Below are positions 10,300 to 21,254 of a stretch of DNA of 63,912 nt, one piece after another (positions within the stretch are counted from its first letter, which is position 1; each line of letters begins with the position of its first letter). The stretch is from Acidimicrobiaceae bacterium (GTDB lineage Bacteria > Actinomycetota > Acidimicrobiia > Acidimicrobiales > RAAP-2), in assembly GCA_027449885.1 (NCBI GenBank), contig DAIDKS010000025.1, positions 1-63,912 on the forward strand, read 5' to 3'. A program made the translations under genes and the position numbers. The notes beneath the pieces are model-generated. The model was not told the origin of the DNA. It did no database searches and saw only the letters and a program-made list of their open reading frames with translations.

Positions 10300-13088
10300 G
10301 AAGCCCCCTTGGGCCCCGGCAGGAGCACGTAGCAGCCCACCACGTCGACGGGCAGCTGCGCGTCAACCGAGAGGCCACGCACACGACGCTGTGAACTCTG
10401 GCGGACTCGGCGATGGTCCGCGAGTAGCTCCTCAGCGCCTCTCACCGCGTCGGATTCCAATCCCGGGAGCCATTCCTCGGACACCGACACGACCTCTGCG
10501 AGCACCTCACGTGCCTGCTCGACGGTGACGTTGCCCGAGGGTCGCACTCGCAGCAGGTCCTCCGCGTCTTCGTCAGCAAGCCACTGGGGCGAAGTCGGAT
10601 CGCCAGTGAAGGCGAGAACCGCGCACTCTTCGGCCAGAAGCTGGCGTCGGTTCACCGCGTCTCCCTCGAGGATGTGCAGGCGGTAGCGGGCGAGGAGGAG
10701 GACAGTTCGCGTTGTCACCGCGTCGGTACGCAGCACGCCCGCTCGCCTGGCCACACTGTCGCCACGCGTGTCCAGCGCGCTGTCAAGTACGTACTTGGCG
10801 AGCCCTGCGATCACCGGGTGCGTGCGCGTCAAGAGTGTCTCGCCATCGGCCGCTGGTGGCTCGAAGCGAGCCCTCAAGTGATCACCGGGAACGAGCTCTC
10901 TCACCGCGACGGGCGTCTCGGACAGGTCGAGTCGTAGTGCTCCCGCCTGCTCACTAAGCGCCGCACCCATCGACGTCGTCGCGTCGACGAGGAAGCGTCG
11001 CACGTCAGCACCGGCACCAATAGCCTCGCGTACGCGCTCCAGCTCGGCGGCCACCTCGTCGACCTTGATGCCCTCCTGGGCAAACAGGGTCCGACTGCGC
11101 TTCTCCTTCTCGGCGGCCTGCTCCCACTGAGCAATCTGGCGGGCCTCCTCGTCCATGCCGTCGAAGGAGAGCTGGGTGTGCGAGAGCGTCCCGCTCCCAC
11201 CAAGGAGGCGGCGAGCGAAGGCCTCGATCAAGGCGTTGGGATCTCCCGGCACCGGGACAGCGACGCCGGTATCCGTGCGGATCGTGACGTGACGGCGCTG
11301 CAGGACCTCGAGGACCAACTGGTCGATGAAGTTGTCCGCGCCGTAGTAGGTGACGACGCGCACGACCGGGCTGGGCTGGTTGAGGCGGCTAACCCGTCCT
11401 TCTCGCTGGGCCATCTTGGAGGGGTTCCACAGCAGGTCGTAGTGGACCACGGCGTCGAAGAGCGACTGGAGGTTGATCCCCTCAGCCAGACAGTCCGTCG
11501 CCACGAGGATCCGGCGCTCGAAATTGCCAAGCGCGGCAACTTCTTCGGGTCGCTTCGGCCCGGGAATCTCCCCCGTCACCGCCCGCACTTCAACGCCCGG
11601 CAGGCGCTCTCCGAGCTCGCGAGCCACGTACTGCGCGGTCGGAATGTAGCGGCAGAAGACGATGGGCCGGTACCCGGACTCGATGAGGTCGGTGCAGATC
11701 TTCACCGCCCCCGCCAACTTCGTGTCGGCGTCCCCGAAGCAGACTTCAGCGAGTTCTCCCAGCTCTCGCAGCTGGCGACGCGCCCGCTCACCGTGGGACT
11801 CGCCGAGGTCCCCCGCGGGCACCGCATCACCCGTTCCTTCCTCGTCGTCGTCGATCGAGTAGTCGAAGAGGTCGGGATGGTCGGCCATCTCCTCGCTCAG
11901 CACTGGCGACTCGGCGCGTTTCGCCAGAGTCGCCACGGCCGCGGCCGGGCTCGAGCCAATCGAGCGGAGCAGCGCTAGCGCCGACCACCAGCGCAGTCGA
12001 TGCGCCTCCGGTCCCCCGCGCACTGTCTCGGTGGCGTAGTCGAACGCAGCGTCGAAGAGCGCGCGGTACTCGCCAGAGAGCTGGTAGGTCAGTTCTGGCG
12101 CTGCGTACTGGACCTCCGGGAACTGCGTCGCTTCGAGGTAGCGACGCAGGTCACCGCGCGTGCGCTGTACAACGTGCCGCGCGATCGTCTCACGGTGACG
12201 TCGGTTGGCCTCGCCCGAAAGGTCTTCGGGCAAGTGCTCGAGATCGGGTGAGAGTGTGGCCAGAAGCGCTCGCCAGGGCTCCCCTTTGCCCGCGTGGGGC
12301 GTCGCCGTGACGAGGATCAGGTGTCGGCTCGCGTCAGCGGTCAGGCCCCGCAGCAGTTCGTAGCGCTGGTGGCGTCCGCCGTGAACTCCCCCGTCAGGGG
12401 TGCAGGTGTGGGCCTCGTCGACGATGACGAGCGGCGGTGCGGCCCGGAGGAACTCGTCACGTCGTCGGTCAGCCTTGATGAAGTCGGTCGAGACGATCGT
12501 CATCGGGTAACGATCGAAGATCGACTCGCCGAGGCGACAGTCTCGCTCGAGTCGTGGCGCCGTCGATGCGAGGACGATCACCGGATCCAAGTGGAACTTC
12601 TCCACCATCTCCTCACGCCACTGCGTCGCCAAGTGCGGCGGACAGAGCACGGCGAGACGGCTGACCTCGCCCTGGGCTAGCAGCTCCGCCGCCACCAAAA
12701 GCGCCGAGGCGGTCTTGCCCGTTCCCACGTCGTCCGCGATCAGCAGGCGCGTCGTCTCTTGACGAAGCGCCATGAGGAGGGGCACGATCTGGTAGGGGCG
12801 GGGCTCGAAGTTCAGCCCACCGAAGCAGCGAAACGGGCCCGCGCTCGAACGGAAGCCGAGGCGCAGCGCGTCACGCAGTAGGCGCGCTGAGCGGTCGTCA
12901 CCGAGATCCTCGGGGCCCGGCAGGTGAAACGTCGCTGGCTCGACCGTCTCGAGCGAGGTAAGAACACCCGCCACTTCGCTCTCCGCTCCGCCAAGGGGTC
13001 GGAGCAGGAGAAGTTCATCGCTGGAGTCGGGTAGCACTACCCAGTCGCGCCCCCGCGCGCGCACCAGGCTGCCCACACTGAAGGTCAC
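10296..13088 (-). CDS. SNF2/HepA-type DNA helicase (DrmD-like)
   Basis: This is a 930-residue superfamily 2 translocase. Walker A is ADDVGTGKT at about 118-126, the DEAH box is at about 224-227 (IVDEAHTC), motif III is LVTATPH, and the C-terminal helicase domain carries [15 protein letters not shown] and the arginine-finger segment [11 protein letters not shown]. The short N-terminal region (about 1-60) is a small beta-rich domain. Four-base overlaps join it to the helicase gene upstream and the methylase gene downstream. The SNF2 plus adenine-methylase pair corresponds to drmD-drmMI of DISARM class 1. Its role is probably to sense or remodel invading DNA. Confidence 0.85.
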   Translation of the reverse strand: MTFSVGSLVRARGRDWVVLPDSSDELLLLRPLGGAESEVAGVLTSLETVEPATFHLPGPEDLGDDRSARLLRDALRLGFRSSAGPFRCFGGLNFEPRPYQIVPLLMALRQETTRLLIADDVGTGKTASALLVAAELLAQGEVSRLAVLCPPHLATQWREEMVEKFHLDPVIVLASTAPRLERDCRLGESIFDRYPMTIVSTDFIKADRRRDEFLRAAPPLVIVDEAHTCTPDGGVHGGRHQRYELLRGLTADASRHLILVTATPHAGKGEPWRALLATLSPDLEHLPEDLSGEANRRHRETIARHVVQRTRGDLRRYLEATQFPEVQYAAPELTYQLSGEYRALFDAAFDYATETVRGGPEAHRLRWWSALALLRSIGSSPAAAVATLAKRAESPVLSEEMADHPDLFDYSIDDDEEGTGDAVPAGDLGESHGERARRQLRELGELAEVCFGDADTKLAGAVKICTDLIESGYRPIVFCRYIPTAQYVARELGERLPGVEVRAVTGEIPGPKRPEEVAALGNFERRILVATDCLAEGINLQSLFDAVVHYDLLWNPSKMAQREGRVSRLNQPSPVVRVVTYYGADNFIDQLVLEVLQRRHVTIRTDTGVAVPVPGDPNALIEAFARRLLGGSGTLSHTQLSFDGMDEEARQIAQWEQAAEKEKRSRTLFAQEGIKVDEVAAELERVREAIGAGADVRRFLVDATTSMGAALSEQAGALRLDLSETPVAVRELVPGDHLRARFEPPAADGETLLTRTHPVIAGLAKYVLDSALDTRGDSVARRAGVLRTDAVTTRTVLLLARYRLHILEGDAVNRRQLLAEECAVLAFTGDPTSPQWLADEDAEDLLRVRPSGNVTVEQAREVLAEVVSVSEEWLPGLESDAVRGAEELLADHRRVRQSSQRRVRGLSVDAQLPVDVVGCYVLLPGPKGAS

Positions 13089-16000
13089 TGGCGCACCTCA
13101 CCGAAGGCATCGGGTCGGGACGCGACCTTCTCCGACCACTCTTCGTCGTAGCGGAAGCGCACCACCGACCATCCCGCCTGGCGGAGGGCACTCTCCTGAG
13201 CCTCGTCTCGCGACTGGCGTTCTGGAAAGTCGTGTGGCGTCCCGTCGATGTACACGACGAGATAGGCGTCGTCGTACGTGAAATCGGGTCGGGTGCCCTG
13301 ATTCGGGAAGAGGCGCTGAGCGTCACTGGGTAGGTTGAGTCCCCGATCATCGAGCCAGTAGAGCCATCGGCGCTCGAGGTCGCTACCAGCCAGTCGCAGG
13401 AGTCGCTCGAGATGGTCAGCCCGGTTCTCCGGTCCCGCTGCGACTTCGACCACAGATCGGGACCAGGAGAGGAGCGTTTCGCGCACGACGGCCCGATCAA
13501 GAAGTCGGTGATCGAGCTGATTCGTATAGGACATCAGGCAGTCGTAGCACGCCGCCTCGCAGTCTTCGGTCGCGCCGAGGGCGCGGCCCACGTCCTCTCC
13601 GGTGTCGGGGTCGAAGTGACAGAGTTCGAGCGCTCGACGAGCAACTGCACTCCAGGCGGCCGGATCGTCCGCCAGGCGGCGTAGGACACCCGCGCCTCCT
13701 TCGGCCGCTTCGTAGAAGAGGAGCTGGCGACGATCGTCCGCGCTAGGCAAGGGTTCGGCAGCGAGTTCGCTGTCCTCCAACTGGAACTGCACCTGAATCG
13801 CGGTCTTGAGTGCCGACTGCAACGAGGCGAGGAGGGACTTTGCCTCCTCGCCATCGGCGGGAAGTCCGGGGACCTCGACCACGAGGCAGTTACGAGTGTC
13901 GTCGACGAACGGGACGACCCGCTGGTGGCGCCGCCCCATCGTCTCGGACTCGTCCGTAGGGTCGTCGCCGTCGGCCGGGTTCTTCTCCCACGTCCCGCGC
14001 TCGGTGTCGAGCATGAAGCCCTCCGGGTCTTCGGGCCGACGGCGGCGCCAGCCCAGGTTGAAGCGCCAGAGACTCGCGGCTTGACCGTAGGCCAAGCGGA
14101 CCAACTCCTCACCGTCGGCGACGACGCGCGCGCGCCGTGGGCCCTCGGGACCGAAGCGCATGGTGGTCAGGATTTGGTAGCCCTGGCGCTGGCGCTCCTC
14201 CTCGTCGGAGTTGATCCGTTGGCGCCGGCGCGTCACGACGTTCTGGAGGCGCAGAAGATTCGTTCGCGCCACGGGCAACGCCGCACCGCAGAGCTCGCAC
14301 ACGTCTCGATCCGCTCCCAGGTGGAGGTAGCCGCAGGCCGCACAGATTTTGGCGGAGCTGGTCAGCGCCGAGGCCTCGTCACCCACCGCGTCAGCCACGG
14401 GGAGGATCACCCGAGTGATCTGGTAGCGCGCGCCCTCGTGGTAGATGAAGTTCCCCGGACCGAACTCGGAGATCGCGAGGAAGCGAGGACGCGAAACGTA
14501 CTCGTCCTCACCACGAACCCCCCGTCTGGCGGGGATGAACGCCGAGAGGGGCAAGCGCGGAAAGGAGTAGCCGGGCAGAAAGCCCTCGGAGGCGAAGTAG
14601 CGGTACGAGTAAAAGTCACTCTGGAACTGCCGGGTGCCATCACCTCGCAGCAGGTCGAGTTGAGCTTCGGACTCTCGTCTCAACCGCTGAGCCCGCTGAC
14701 GCTCAAGCGCGGTTCGCTTGGCGTCACGGATGATACGGTCCTGCGCCCGCTGCTGAGCGAGGGCACCCCGGTAGAGATCACGCCAGCGATTGGCCGCGTC
14801 CTCGAATCGCTCACGCACCGCCGCCAGCGTGTCGTCAATCCACCCCTCGTACCACCACCCCGAAGCGGCGAGATCGGCCGCCAGGTCCGCCAGGACATCC
14901 CGGGCACGGGCTGCCGCGCGGCGTCGGGGCTCCGGCGCGGCAAGCGCGGCTGCCACGGACTCCAGGAGCGCGAGCGACGGCTCATCGCCCGCCACGTCCA
15001 GCACGTCTCTCATGGACGTGCCCAGGCTCAGGCCGGCCTCCGCGAGCCAGATGGCGTGCACGTGGGCGCGCACCAAGTCTTCGTTGGCCACATCCAGGCG
15101 TGGCGGCGTCACCTGACCGGCAATCATCTGCTCCTGGTGGCGGAAGAAGTAACGGTCGTGTGGCGAGCCCGTCGAGCAGTACGTGAAGACGAGAGCTGCC
15201 TGGCCCGATCGCCCAGCCCGGCCCGATCGCTGGGCGTAGTTCGCCGGCGTCGGGGGAACATTGCGCATGCCAACGGCGTTGAGCGAGGCGATATCGACGC
15301 CGAGCTCCATGGTCGGACTGCAGAAGAGCACCGGGAGCCGCGCACTGCGGAACTGCTCCTCTCGTTCTTCGCGAACTTCCGCAGGCACCTGGGCCGTGTG
15401 CTCACGCGCCTCGAGTCCGGCGCCCGTCGCCGCCACGGTCCGGTAGAAGTCAGCAAAGAACTCGTTCGCTCGCCGACCGGTCTCGGGCAGACGGGGAATA
15501 CGAATCGGGTCCGATGCCGGCTGACCGTTACCGGCACGCCAGCGAAGCGCCGCCGCCGGAACCTGGAATCCCGCCTCAGCGACATCGAGGCTCTCACCCA
15601 CCCTCGTCACGAGTCCGTACTGCTCGAGTCCCAGGAATAGGTGAGCGATGACGTCGTCGGTCTCGGTTAACTTGAGTTCTCGGCCCGTCGTCGCGCGCAG
15701 ACGACGTCGTACGTACTGCCCGTAACCACCACGCGCCGAGACGTAGACAGCGCCGCGGTAGTCGTCCTTGCGCCGAGGCCGCGCGAAGGCGATCGCGGAG
15801 AACTCCGGCTCGTCCTCATCGAGTGCCCATGGCGAGACGAGCCGCTGGCGCGAGTTCTGACCAATCTGCTCGAGACGCTCCTTGTCCAGGTAGTCGACGC
15901 GAATTGCCAGTCCGCGGCGGAGGAAGTCGAGCAGAGTGTGCAGAAACTGGAGCCGCAGATCTTGCGGCGTACTCGCTACCACCTCGCCGTAGGTTGCCCA

Positions 16001-18244
16001 CGTCTCTCTATCGGCCGCGGCGTCCTCGAGGGCGACGTAGTCGACACTCAGTAGCCCTACCTGCTCGAGGTTGGGCGACGTGATGCGCCAGCCGCGGCGT
16101 AGGTCGAGATAGAGCCGGTAACCCAGAACGTCGCGCAACGCCCGATCGGTCTCGGTGGCGGCGACGCCGCGCAAGTCGGGATTGATGGAGTAGTCACGCT
16201 TCGGCAAAGCGAGCGCTTCGAAGACCTTCAAGGTCAACTCATCGTGCGAGAGTCCCACCTCGCCGGCCGCCGCCACGGCGCGCCACAGAGCCGACCGGAT
16301 CAGACCGACCTCCACGAAGTCGTTGAAGTGCCCGGCTTGCAGTGACGCGTCCTGGCGATTGTCTGTGAAGGCGAGCAGCTTGCGGGCCTCCTCGGGCAGT
16401 GACGCGTCTTCTCGCATGTAACGCACCGCAGCGAGCGACAGGATCGTCGTAGCCGAGCTGCGCCCCCCCGAACCCAGCGTCGCGAGCTTGGTCGCGTCAG
16501 AGTTCTGGCGAGCACCATAGGTCACCCCACAACTGAGGCAGAAGCGCAATGGAGCACTCACGAGCCACGCACGCTCCCCGCCTTCATCCAGGTGCCCGTC
16601 CGGGGTCACCGTGACCGCTTGGGGCAGATACCGCCGATTGTCCGACTTGACCCTCGGGCCGTTCGCTCCTTCTTCGATCCAGTCTTCGGGGAGCCGATCC
16701 AAGAGGGCCAGATCTGTCGCGTCTGGCCAGTCCGTTCCGATCACCAGGTAGCTCGGTGGGGCGTCAGCTAGGCGCTCGTTCAAGGGGCGCGGGTCGAACT
16801 CCTTTCCCCGTCGGTCCACGACTGTTCCCGGGTAGTACTCCTGTCCACACTCACGACAGAACGCCAGTGGACGAAGTACTCGCGAACGGTCACCGGGTAC
16901 GAACTCTTGAGGACTCGTGGTGATGTAGCGCGTGGCTGGGTCCTCGAGTGAGGCGTACACCGTGTCACCGCGAGAGAAGAACTGGTGAAGTCGAAACGCG
17001 AACACCGGGAATCCCGTATCTGGATGCCGCACGTTGCCCCCGGCGAGCAGTTGGTCCTCGACGAGTTGCTCGCAGAGTGCGAGATCGGCCCCGATCAGCA
17101 CCGCCAACTCGGCGGCGACGCCATCCGGCAGACCGATCGTCCGCGGGCTAACGCGTACCAAGCGCTGCGAACCCTCCTCTGTCGTGATCCCAAGGCGTGT
17201 CTCAATCCACGCCGTAAGAGGATCAGCGATGAAGTCGTCGTAGTCGTTCGGCGCAGGAGCACGCAACGCGACTCGCTCGCGCAGCTTCGTCACCGTGCCG
17301 GGATCGGTGTCATCGAAGCCCGTCGTCGCACGGGTCAGCGTTTCACCGATGACGTCAGCACTCGAAACTGGCCTACCGAACAGGCGCGTCGCGACGCGCG
17401 AGATCTCCTCGCGCTGCTCGTCCCACGACCCTCCCGTCGCCAGGGTCGCCGACGTGCCGACAACTTGAAGACGCTCAGCCCGACAAGCGTCGCGCACGCG
17501 CCGACACAGAAGGGCCACGTCCGCTCCTTGACGGCCCCGATAGGTGTGGAGCTCGTCCAGCACGAGAAAGCGCAGCCCCCGCGCCGCCGCGACGAGTGCC
17601 TGCTCGTCAACGCGAGAGAGCACCAACTCGAGCATGACGTAGTTCGTCAGGATGATGTCCGGAGGATCGGCCCAGATCTGGCGGCGCTCCTCGTCGCTCT
17701 CCTGGCCGGTGTACCGACGAAAACTCACCGGGCCACGCCCATCCGGGTAGCCCCGGTTCAAGAACTTGTCGAGTTCGCCGGCCTGGGAGTTGGCCAGCGC
17801 GTTCATCGGGTAGACCACGATCGCCTTGACGCCCCGTCCAGGGCCCTCGCGAAGAATGGCGTCAACGATGGGGATCAGGTAGGCGAGGCTCTTGCCCGAT
17901 CCTGTACCCGTGGTCAGCACATAGCTACCTCCGCGTCGAGCTGCCTCGATCGCCTCCACCTGGTGATGGTGTAGGTGCAGCCCCCGCTCGGGACCACCGT
18001 CAGATTTGATACGGAAGATCCGACCACACTCAGGATGAAGGACGCCATCAGCGACTAGTTGATCAACCCAACCTCCCGGAGCGAAGGACGGATTGAGCCC
18101 CATTCGAGGATGCGGCCACAGGAGGCCCGCGCTCAGTTGCGCCTCCACTTCCTCTCGCAGTCGATCGTCTCGCATAGACATGAAACTGCGTACGTAGTGT
18201 TCGTAGTCACTGACCTGGTGACGCCGCAACTCGAAGACGTTCAT
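13085..18244 (-). CDS. YprA/DruE-family DEAD-box helicase with DUF1998 and C-terminal Vsr-like nuclease fold
   Basis: This giant protein has 1719 residues. The DEAD domain has Walker A TGTGSGKS at 112-119 and [15 protein letters not shown] near 230; TSATL follows. The C-terminal helicase domain has [14 protein letters not shown] and [10 protein letters not shown] near 1010. Cysteine pairs (CREC near 465, CLSC near 570, CAAC and CELC near 1300) suggest zinc sites. The DUF1998 signature is [11 protein letters not shown] plus [14 protein letters not shown] (about 1475-1570). The last 95 residues ([39 protein letters not shown]) look like a Vsr/DUF559 PD-(D/E)XK-type fold. It is first in the operon. 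It resembles DruE of Druantia and a fusion of DISARM DrmA with DrmB. Confidence 0.85.
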   Translation of the reverse strand: MNVFELRRHQVSDYEHYVRSFMSMRDDRLREEVEAQLSAGLLWPHPRMGLNPSFAPGGWVDQLVADGVLHPECGRIFRIKSDGGPERGLHLHHHQVEAIEAARRGGSYVLTTGTGSGKSLAYLIPIVDAILREGPGRGVKAIVVYPMNALANSQAGELDKFLNRGYPDGRGPVSFRRYTGQESDEERRQIWADPPDIILTNYVMLELVLSRVDEQALVAAARGLRFLVLDELHTYRGRQGADVALLCRRVRDACRAERLQVVGTSATLATGGSWDEQREEISRVATRLFGRPVSSADVIGETLTRATTGFDDTDPGTVTKLRERVALRAPAPNDYDDFIADPLTAWIETRLGITTEEGSQRLVRVSPRTIGLPDGVAAELAVLIGADLALCEQLVEDQLLAGGNVRHPDTGFPVFAFRLHQFFSRGDTVYASLEDPATRYITTSPQEFVPGDRSRVLRPLAFCRECGQEYYPGTVVDRRGKEFDPRPLNERLADAPPSYLVIGTDWPDATDLALLDRLPEDWIEEGANGPRVKSDNRRYLPQAVTVTPDGHLDEGGERAWLVSAPLRFCLSCGVTYGARQNSDATKLATLGSGGRSSATTILSLAAVRYMREDASLPEEARKLLAFTDNRQDASLQAGHFNDFVEVGLIRSALWRAVAAAGEVGLSHDELTLKVFEALALPKRDYSINPDLRGVAATETDRALRDVLGYRLYLDLRRGWRITSPNLEQVGLLSVDYVALEDAAADRETWATYGEVVASTPQDLRLQFLHTLLDFLRRGLAIRVDYLDKERLEQIGQNSRQRLVSPWALDEDEPEFSAIAFARPRRKDDYRGAVYVSARGGYGQYVRRRLRATTGRELKLTETDDVIAHLFLGLEQYGLVTRVGESLDVAEAGFQVPAAALRWRAGNGQPASDPIRIPRLPETGRRANEFFADFYRTVAATGAGLEAREHTAQVPAEVREEREEQFRSARLPVLFCSPTMELGVDIASLNAVGMRNVPPTPANYAQRSGRAGRSGQAALVFTYCSTGSPHDRYFFRHQEQMIAGQVTPPRLDVANEDLVRAHVHAIWLAEAGLSLGTSMRDVLDVAGDEPSLALLESVAAALAAPEPRRRAAARARDVLADLAADLAASGWWYEGWIDDTLAAVRERFEDAANRWRDLYRGALAQQRAQDRIIRDAKRTALERQRAQRLRRESEAQLDLLRGDGTRQFQSDFYSYRYFASEGFLPGYSFPRLPLSAFIPARRGVRGEDEYVSRPRFLAISEFGPGNFIYHEGARYQITRVILPVADAVGDEASALTSSAKICAACGYLHLGADRDVCELCGAALPVARTNLLRLQNVVTRRRQRINSDEEERQRQGYQILTTMRFGPEGPRRARVVADGEELVRLAYGQAASLWRFNLGWRRRRPEDPEGFMLDTERGTWEKNPADGDDPTDESETMGRRHQRVVPFVDDTRNCLVVEVPGLPADGEEAKSLLASLQSALKTAIQVQFQLEDSELAAEPLPSADDRRQLLFYEAAEGGAGVLRRLADDPAAWSAVARRALELCHFDPDTGEDVGRALGATEDCEAACYDCLMSYTNQLDHRLLDRAVVRETLLSWSRSVVEVAAGPENRADHLERLLRLAGSDLERRWLYWLDDRGLNLPSDAQRLFPNQGTRPDFTYDDAYLVVYIDGTPHDFPERQSRDEAQESALRQAGWSVVRFRYDEEWSEKVASRPDAFGEVRQ

Positions 18245-18473
18245 CCCCTCGCTTGTCCTTTCGTCGCGTTGATCCAGTTAACCGGCAACCTAAAGAACGT
18301 ACTTCGCCACTGCAACATTGAGTGCTTTAAGCAGAGGAGGATCACATCCACATTCGCGATGACATCCGTTCACAAGTAGGCGAGTACGAGCGCACAGATC
18401 ACTAACCGAAAGCGGCTGAGTGGCACTCAGACCGTGAAAATGTCAACCCCGCGCATCGCCGCAGGGAGCGCGT

Positions 18474-18806
18474 CTATACGAGAATGACAGCACACTCCTG
18501 CACCAGATGGCCTTCCACATGCTCGAGGATCGCCTGATCCTCTTGTGCGTACTGCAAGGCCTCCTCGACCCACCCGCGGGACGTCTCGTCGATGTCCTCC
18601 AGCTGCGAGAGGCGAACAGCGCTGTAGAGAACGTCGATCACGGCGTCCTTGCAGCGACTCACCGACTCTCGTGCCTCACTCTGTGTGAAGAACTTGATGG
18701 AACGCTCGGTGGGCAGCTGCGACATCTCTGCGCTCAGCTCACCGAGGCGGCGGTAGAGCTCGGCGGAACGGTTGAGTTCATTCTCTGAAACGGGCACTAT
18801 GTGCAT
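18474..18806 (-). CDS. Small helical protein, unknown function
   Basis: The ORF encodes 110 residues if started at MHIVPVSENE, which has TAGGA six to seven bases upstream; the frame stays open further upstream but that part is not convincing. The product is mostly charged helix with several Gln and Glu runs and no cysteine pairs or membrane segment. It follows another protein of about the same size (18899-19225) on the same strand and precedes the defence operon by 229 bases. Possible roles include a regulator of the operon or an accessory to the nearby recombinases, but I recognise no family. Confidence 0.6.
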   Translation of the reverse strand: MHIVPVSENELNRSAELYRRLGELSAEMSQLPTERSIKFFTQSEARESVSRCKDAVIDVLYSAVRLSQLEDIDETSRGWVEEALQYAQEDQAILEHVEGHLVQECAVILV

Positions 18807-18898
18807 GAAAGGTCCTACTTTCGGGTCTCGATGGTGATCTGACATACCGAGCGCCGCATCGTGCGGCGCCGGCCACTTGAAACACCTGCGGGCGTAGG

Positions 18899-19225
18899 TC
18901 AGCAGGCGAAGGTCACGAAACGGTCTTGGACGCTGGTCACCTCCTCGTCGAGAAAGCGGCACAACGCCTCGGCGAGATCCGCGAAGGCCAACGTCGAAGG
19001 AGTTAAGGTCTGGGACCGAGCGACATCCCGGCACTCCGCGACGTAGACGCGCACCGCGTCGATCGTCTGGCGCGAGTGAGCAACAACGTCCGCAACGCTC
19101 GCTCGATCCACCGTATGGAGCAAGGACTCCGTGGGTAGGGCCAGCGTGTCGGCCAGCGCACAGCAGAGCCAGCTCTTCAGCTCGGTGCGCAGGCTCTCTT
19201 CCAGGCTCGGATGTTGTAGGTGCAT
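18899..19225 (-). CDS. Small helical protein, unknown function
   Basis: The ORF encodes 108 residues starting at MHLQHPSLEE, with an excellent ribosome site (GGAGG, 4 bases before ATG). The sequence is predicted to be all-helical, contains a CC pair near residue 21, and ends FVTFAC. It lies 92 bases upstream of the 110-residue ORF, and both may share a transcript. They are similar in size and start (MHI, MHL) but I see no convincing alignment between them. No family is recognised. Confidence 0.65.
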   Translation of the reverse strand: MHLQHPSLEESLRTELKSWLCCALADTLALPTESLLHTVDRASVADVVAHSRQTIDAVRVYVAECRDVARSQTLTPSTLAFADLAEALCRFLDEEVTSVQDRFVTFAC

Positions 19226-19827
19226 GGATCCTCCTTGGTTGGTTGTGGACTCGGGCGGAGCAGCACGGAAAGGCTGCAGACGACACCGCGCCTTGATGAC
19301 GTGAACGCTCAGAAAATCAGACCGACGGGCTGGATCGATACCGCACCACACCGCTGCGCCAAAGGTCCCTCGTCGCGTGCGACCACTCGCGACTTGGACT
19401 CGCTCGGCTACCTCAGTGCCAAGGTGCATAGACCCACGGTGCCGACTCCGTTGAGCCGCGCACACGAATCTTCGCCTTGGTGAGGAATCTCGCGGACCAC
19501 TCGTACCCGACGTAGATCGCCCCTCTTCTTCCTGATGAAAAGGGTGAACACTCGGGACAGAAGCGGGCAAACCAGATTCCAGAGCTCGCACCGGGACCGT
19601 GCGGGCGTGCAGCCCCGGCCGGTGCCTCCTGGTGGCTCGCGGGACCACTCGGCTCGCGCGGCACCGGGTTCCGGGTGCTCCCAGGACAATGCTGGGCAAC
19701 GCGCGTCACCGGCCGCCGGCGACTACAAACGAGTCATCCTGCGCCGTCTACTCCGCTGCTCCGATGTCGCGTGTGACCGCGGAACCGTCAGAAGGCTGTG
19801 CTCGCTTCCCAACCTCACGGCAACGCG
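19226..19827. other. About 600 bases without a supported gene, in the island centre
   Basis: The stretch lies upstream of the small-ORF pair and downstream of the leftward recombinase gene. Short open frames exist on both strands but lack ribosome sites and protein-like composition. It must carry the promoter of the small ORFs near its left end. No strong terminator or tandem repeat was seen. Confidence 0.4.
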
Positions 19828-21093
19828 CTAGAGGTCCAACGCGTCGAGGACGTTCGTCGAACTCGACGCGTCGCTATAGCGCTCCACCAGATCGATCGTC
19901 GCGAGACCGACGTGATCGGCGACCGCGCGTGGGTCAACGCCCGCCGCACGTAGCTCGGTGATCAGGCCGCGGCGCGTGCTGTGACCTCGCAGTGCCCGGT
20001 CCGGCGCTTGAGGGGTGACACCAGCCAGCCTCATCCAGAGCACGAGGCCGTCGCGCAGCTCCCGCGTCGCCACGGCGAGCCCGATGGCCCGACACTTCGC
20101 CTCGAACTCCGCTCGAGTCGGATAGCGCGGATCGCCGGCGGGCCAACCAGTCGCCAACTTCTTGGCAGTGACCTCGGTGATTCGATCGACGAGGACGATC
20201 TCGCCCGACTCACTGATCTCGGGCATTGCAAAGAGCCGCTGAACGCCTCCACGATACGGAGCCGACGCCTCGAGCCACGCCTGCAACGCGCAGTAGGGGC
20301 AGATGCGTTCGTCGGCGATCCGCTCAACCGGCGTCGCGAAGCCGGAGTGCTTGCGCTTCTGGTGGTCACTCTCGAGGTAGAGCACGCCGTCGCGGCCCTT
20401 CAGCCATGGCATCTCGGCGCGGGCCATCTCATCCAGGCGCCGACCACTGAACCACGAGTTCAACAGGACCGCCTTCAGCCGAATGCGCTTGAGCTCGGAC
20501 AACGACAGCGGGCGGATACGGAGTGCACCAAGGCAATTCACCATTGCGATCATCTCGTCCAGGGAGAGGGGATGCGCCTTGACCATCATCCTTCCCTCTG
20601 CGGCGCGCACGCGCGAGACCCCCTGACGCGCCAGGGCCACGGCTTCGTGGTCGCCCGGATTGGTGTAGCCGGCACGCAGGTGGTACGAGCGGATCGCCGA
20701 CAGGTCCGACCTGATGGTGCCTGATGAGCGTCCCTCGCTCGCCCGCGCAGCCACGTAGAGGAGTACCGTCCCCGTGCTGGCCGGCAAGCTCGTGAGCCCG
20801 AACCCGGCGCACCACGTCACGAAGCCTCGCCACAGCGAGGCGTACGTGCGGATGGAGTTGTCCGCGAGCTCACCCGTGCTGACCATCCCGCGGGCCGTCT
20901 CGATCAGTTCGAGCAGCTCCGGATTCGCGGCCCCGCAGGCGTCCAGCTCGTCCCAGAGGGCGGTCGACTTCTCCGCCGGGGCCATCAGCTCGAGGTGCTC
21001 CACCGTCTCTGCTCGCACGGTCACCTCCGCGCGTCGCGCGGGCGACTTCGAGGACTTCGCTGAGCGGGTCTTGGTACGTGGGGACTGGGTCAT
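19828..21093 (-). CDS. Tyrosine recombinase (divergent pair, member 1)
   Basis: This 421-residue protein has an N-terminal SAM-like core-binding domain (TYASLWRGFVTWC, about residues 82-165) and a C-terminal catalytic domain. The catalytic set is visible: the first Arg in SGRRLDEMARAEM, HSTRRG for the His-x-x-Arg, ADHVG for the second His, and the nucleophile in VERYSD. It is transcribed away from a second, paralogous recombinase across a 161-base gap. The two share the core-binding layout (RFVSWC/GFVTWC, then a LYVA segment) and both end in LDL. The pair is separate from the att-proximal integrase and may drive a nested element. Confidence 0.88.
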   Translation of the reverse strand: MTQSPRTKTRSAKSSKSPARRAEVTVRAETVEHLELMAPAEKSTALWDELDACGAANPELLELIETARGMVSTGELADNSIRTYASLWRGFVTWCAGFGLTSLPASTGTVLLYVAARASEGRSSGTIRSDLSAIRSYHLRAGYTNPGDHEAVALARQGVSRVRAAEGRMMVKAHPLSLDEMIAMVNCLGALRIRPLSLSELKRIRLKAVLLNSWFSGRRLDEMARAEMPWLKGRDGVLYLESDHQKRKHSGFATPVERIADERICPYCALQAWLEASAPYRGGVQRLFAMPEISESGEIVLVDRITEVTAKKLATGWPAGDPRYPTRAEFEAKCRAIGLAVATRELRDGLVLWMRLAGVTPQAPDRALRGHSTRRGLITELRAAGVDPRAVADHVGLATIDLVERYSDASSSTNVLDALDL

Positions 21094-21254
21094 GAGGCTA
21101 ACCGTTCGGCACCTCTAACCCGGCGCAATCGTCACCGAATGCGCCGGCGCCGGACGGTCCACCCCCGGACGCCGCGGGGCGAACCCTAAAAGCTGGCCCC
21201 CAGGAACAAACGTTCCTATGTGCCAGAATTCAGGGCTCCGGCACCGTTGCGGGC
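21094..21254. promoter_or_regulatory. Divergent promoter region between paired recombinases, with inverted repeats
   Basis: This 161-base gap must hold both recombinase promoters. It has a 7-bp inverted repeat (CGGCGCA at 21121-21127 with TGCGCCG at 21140-21146) and a perfect 6-bp one (AGGAAC at 21202-21207 with GTTCCT at 21212-21217, 4-base centre). Either could be a recombinase binding site or an operator. No clear -10/-35 was assigned. Confidence 0.35.
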
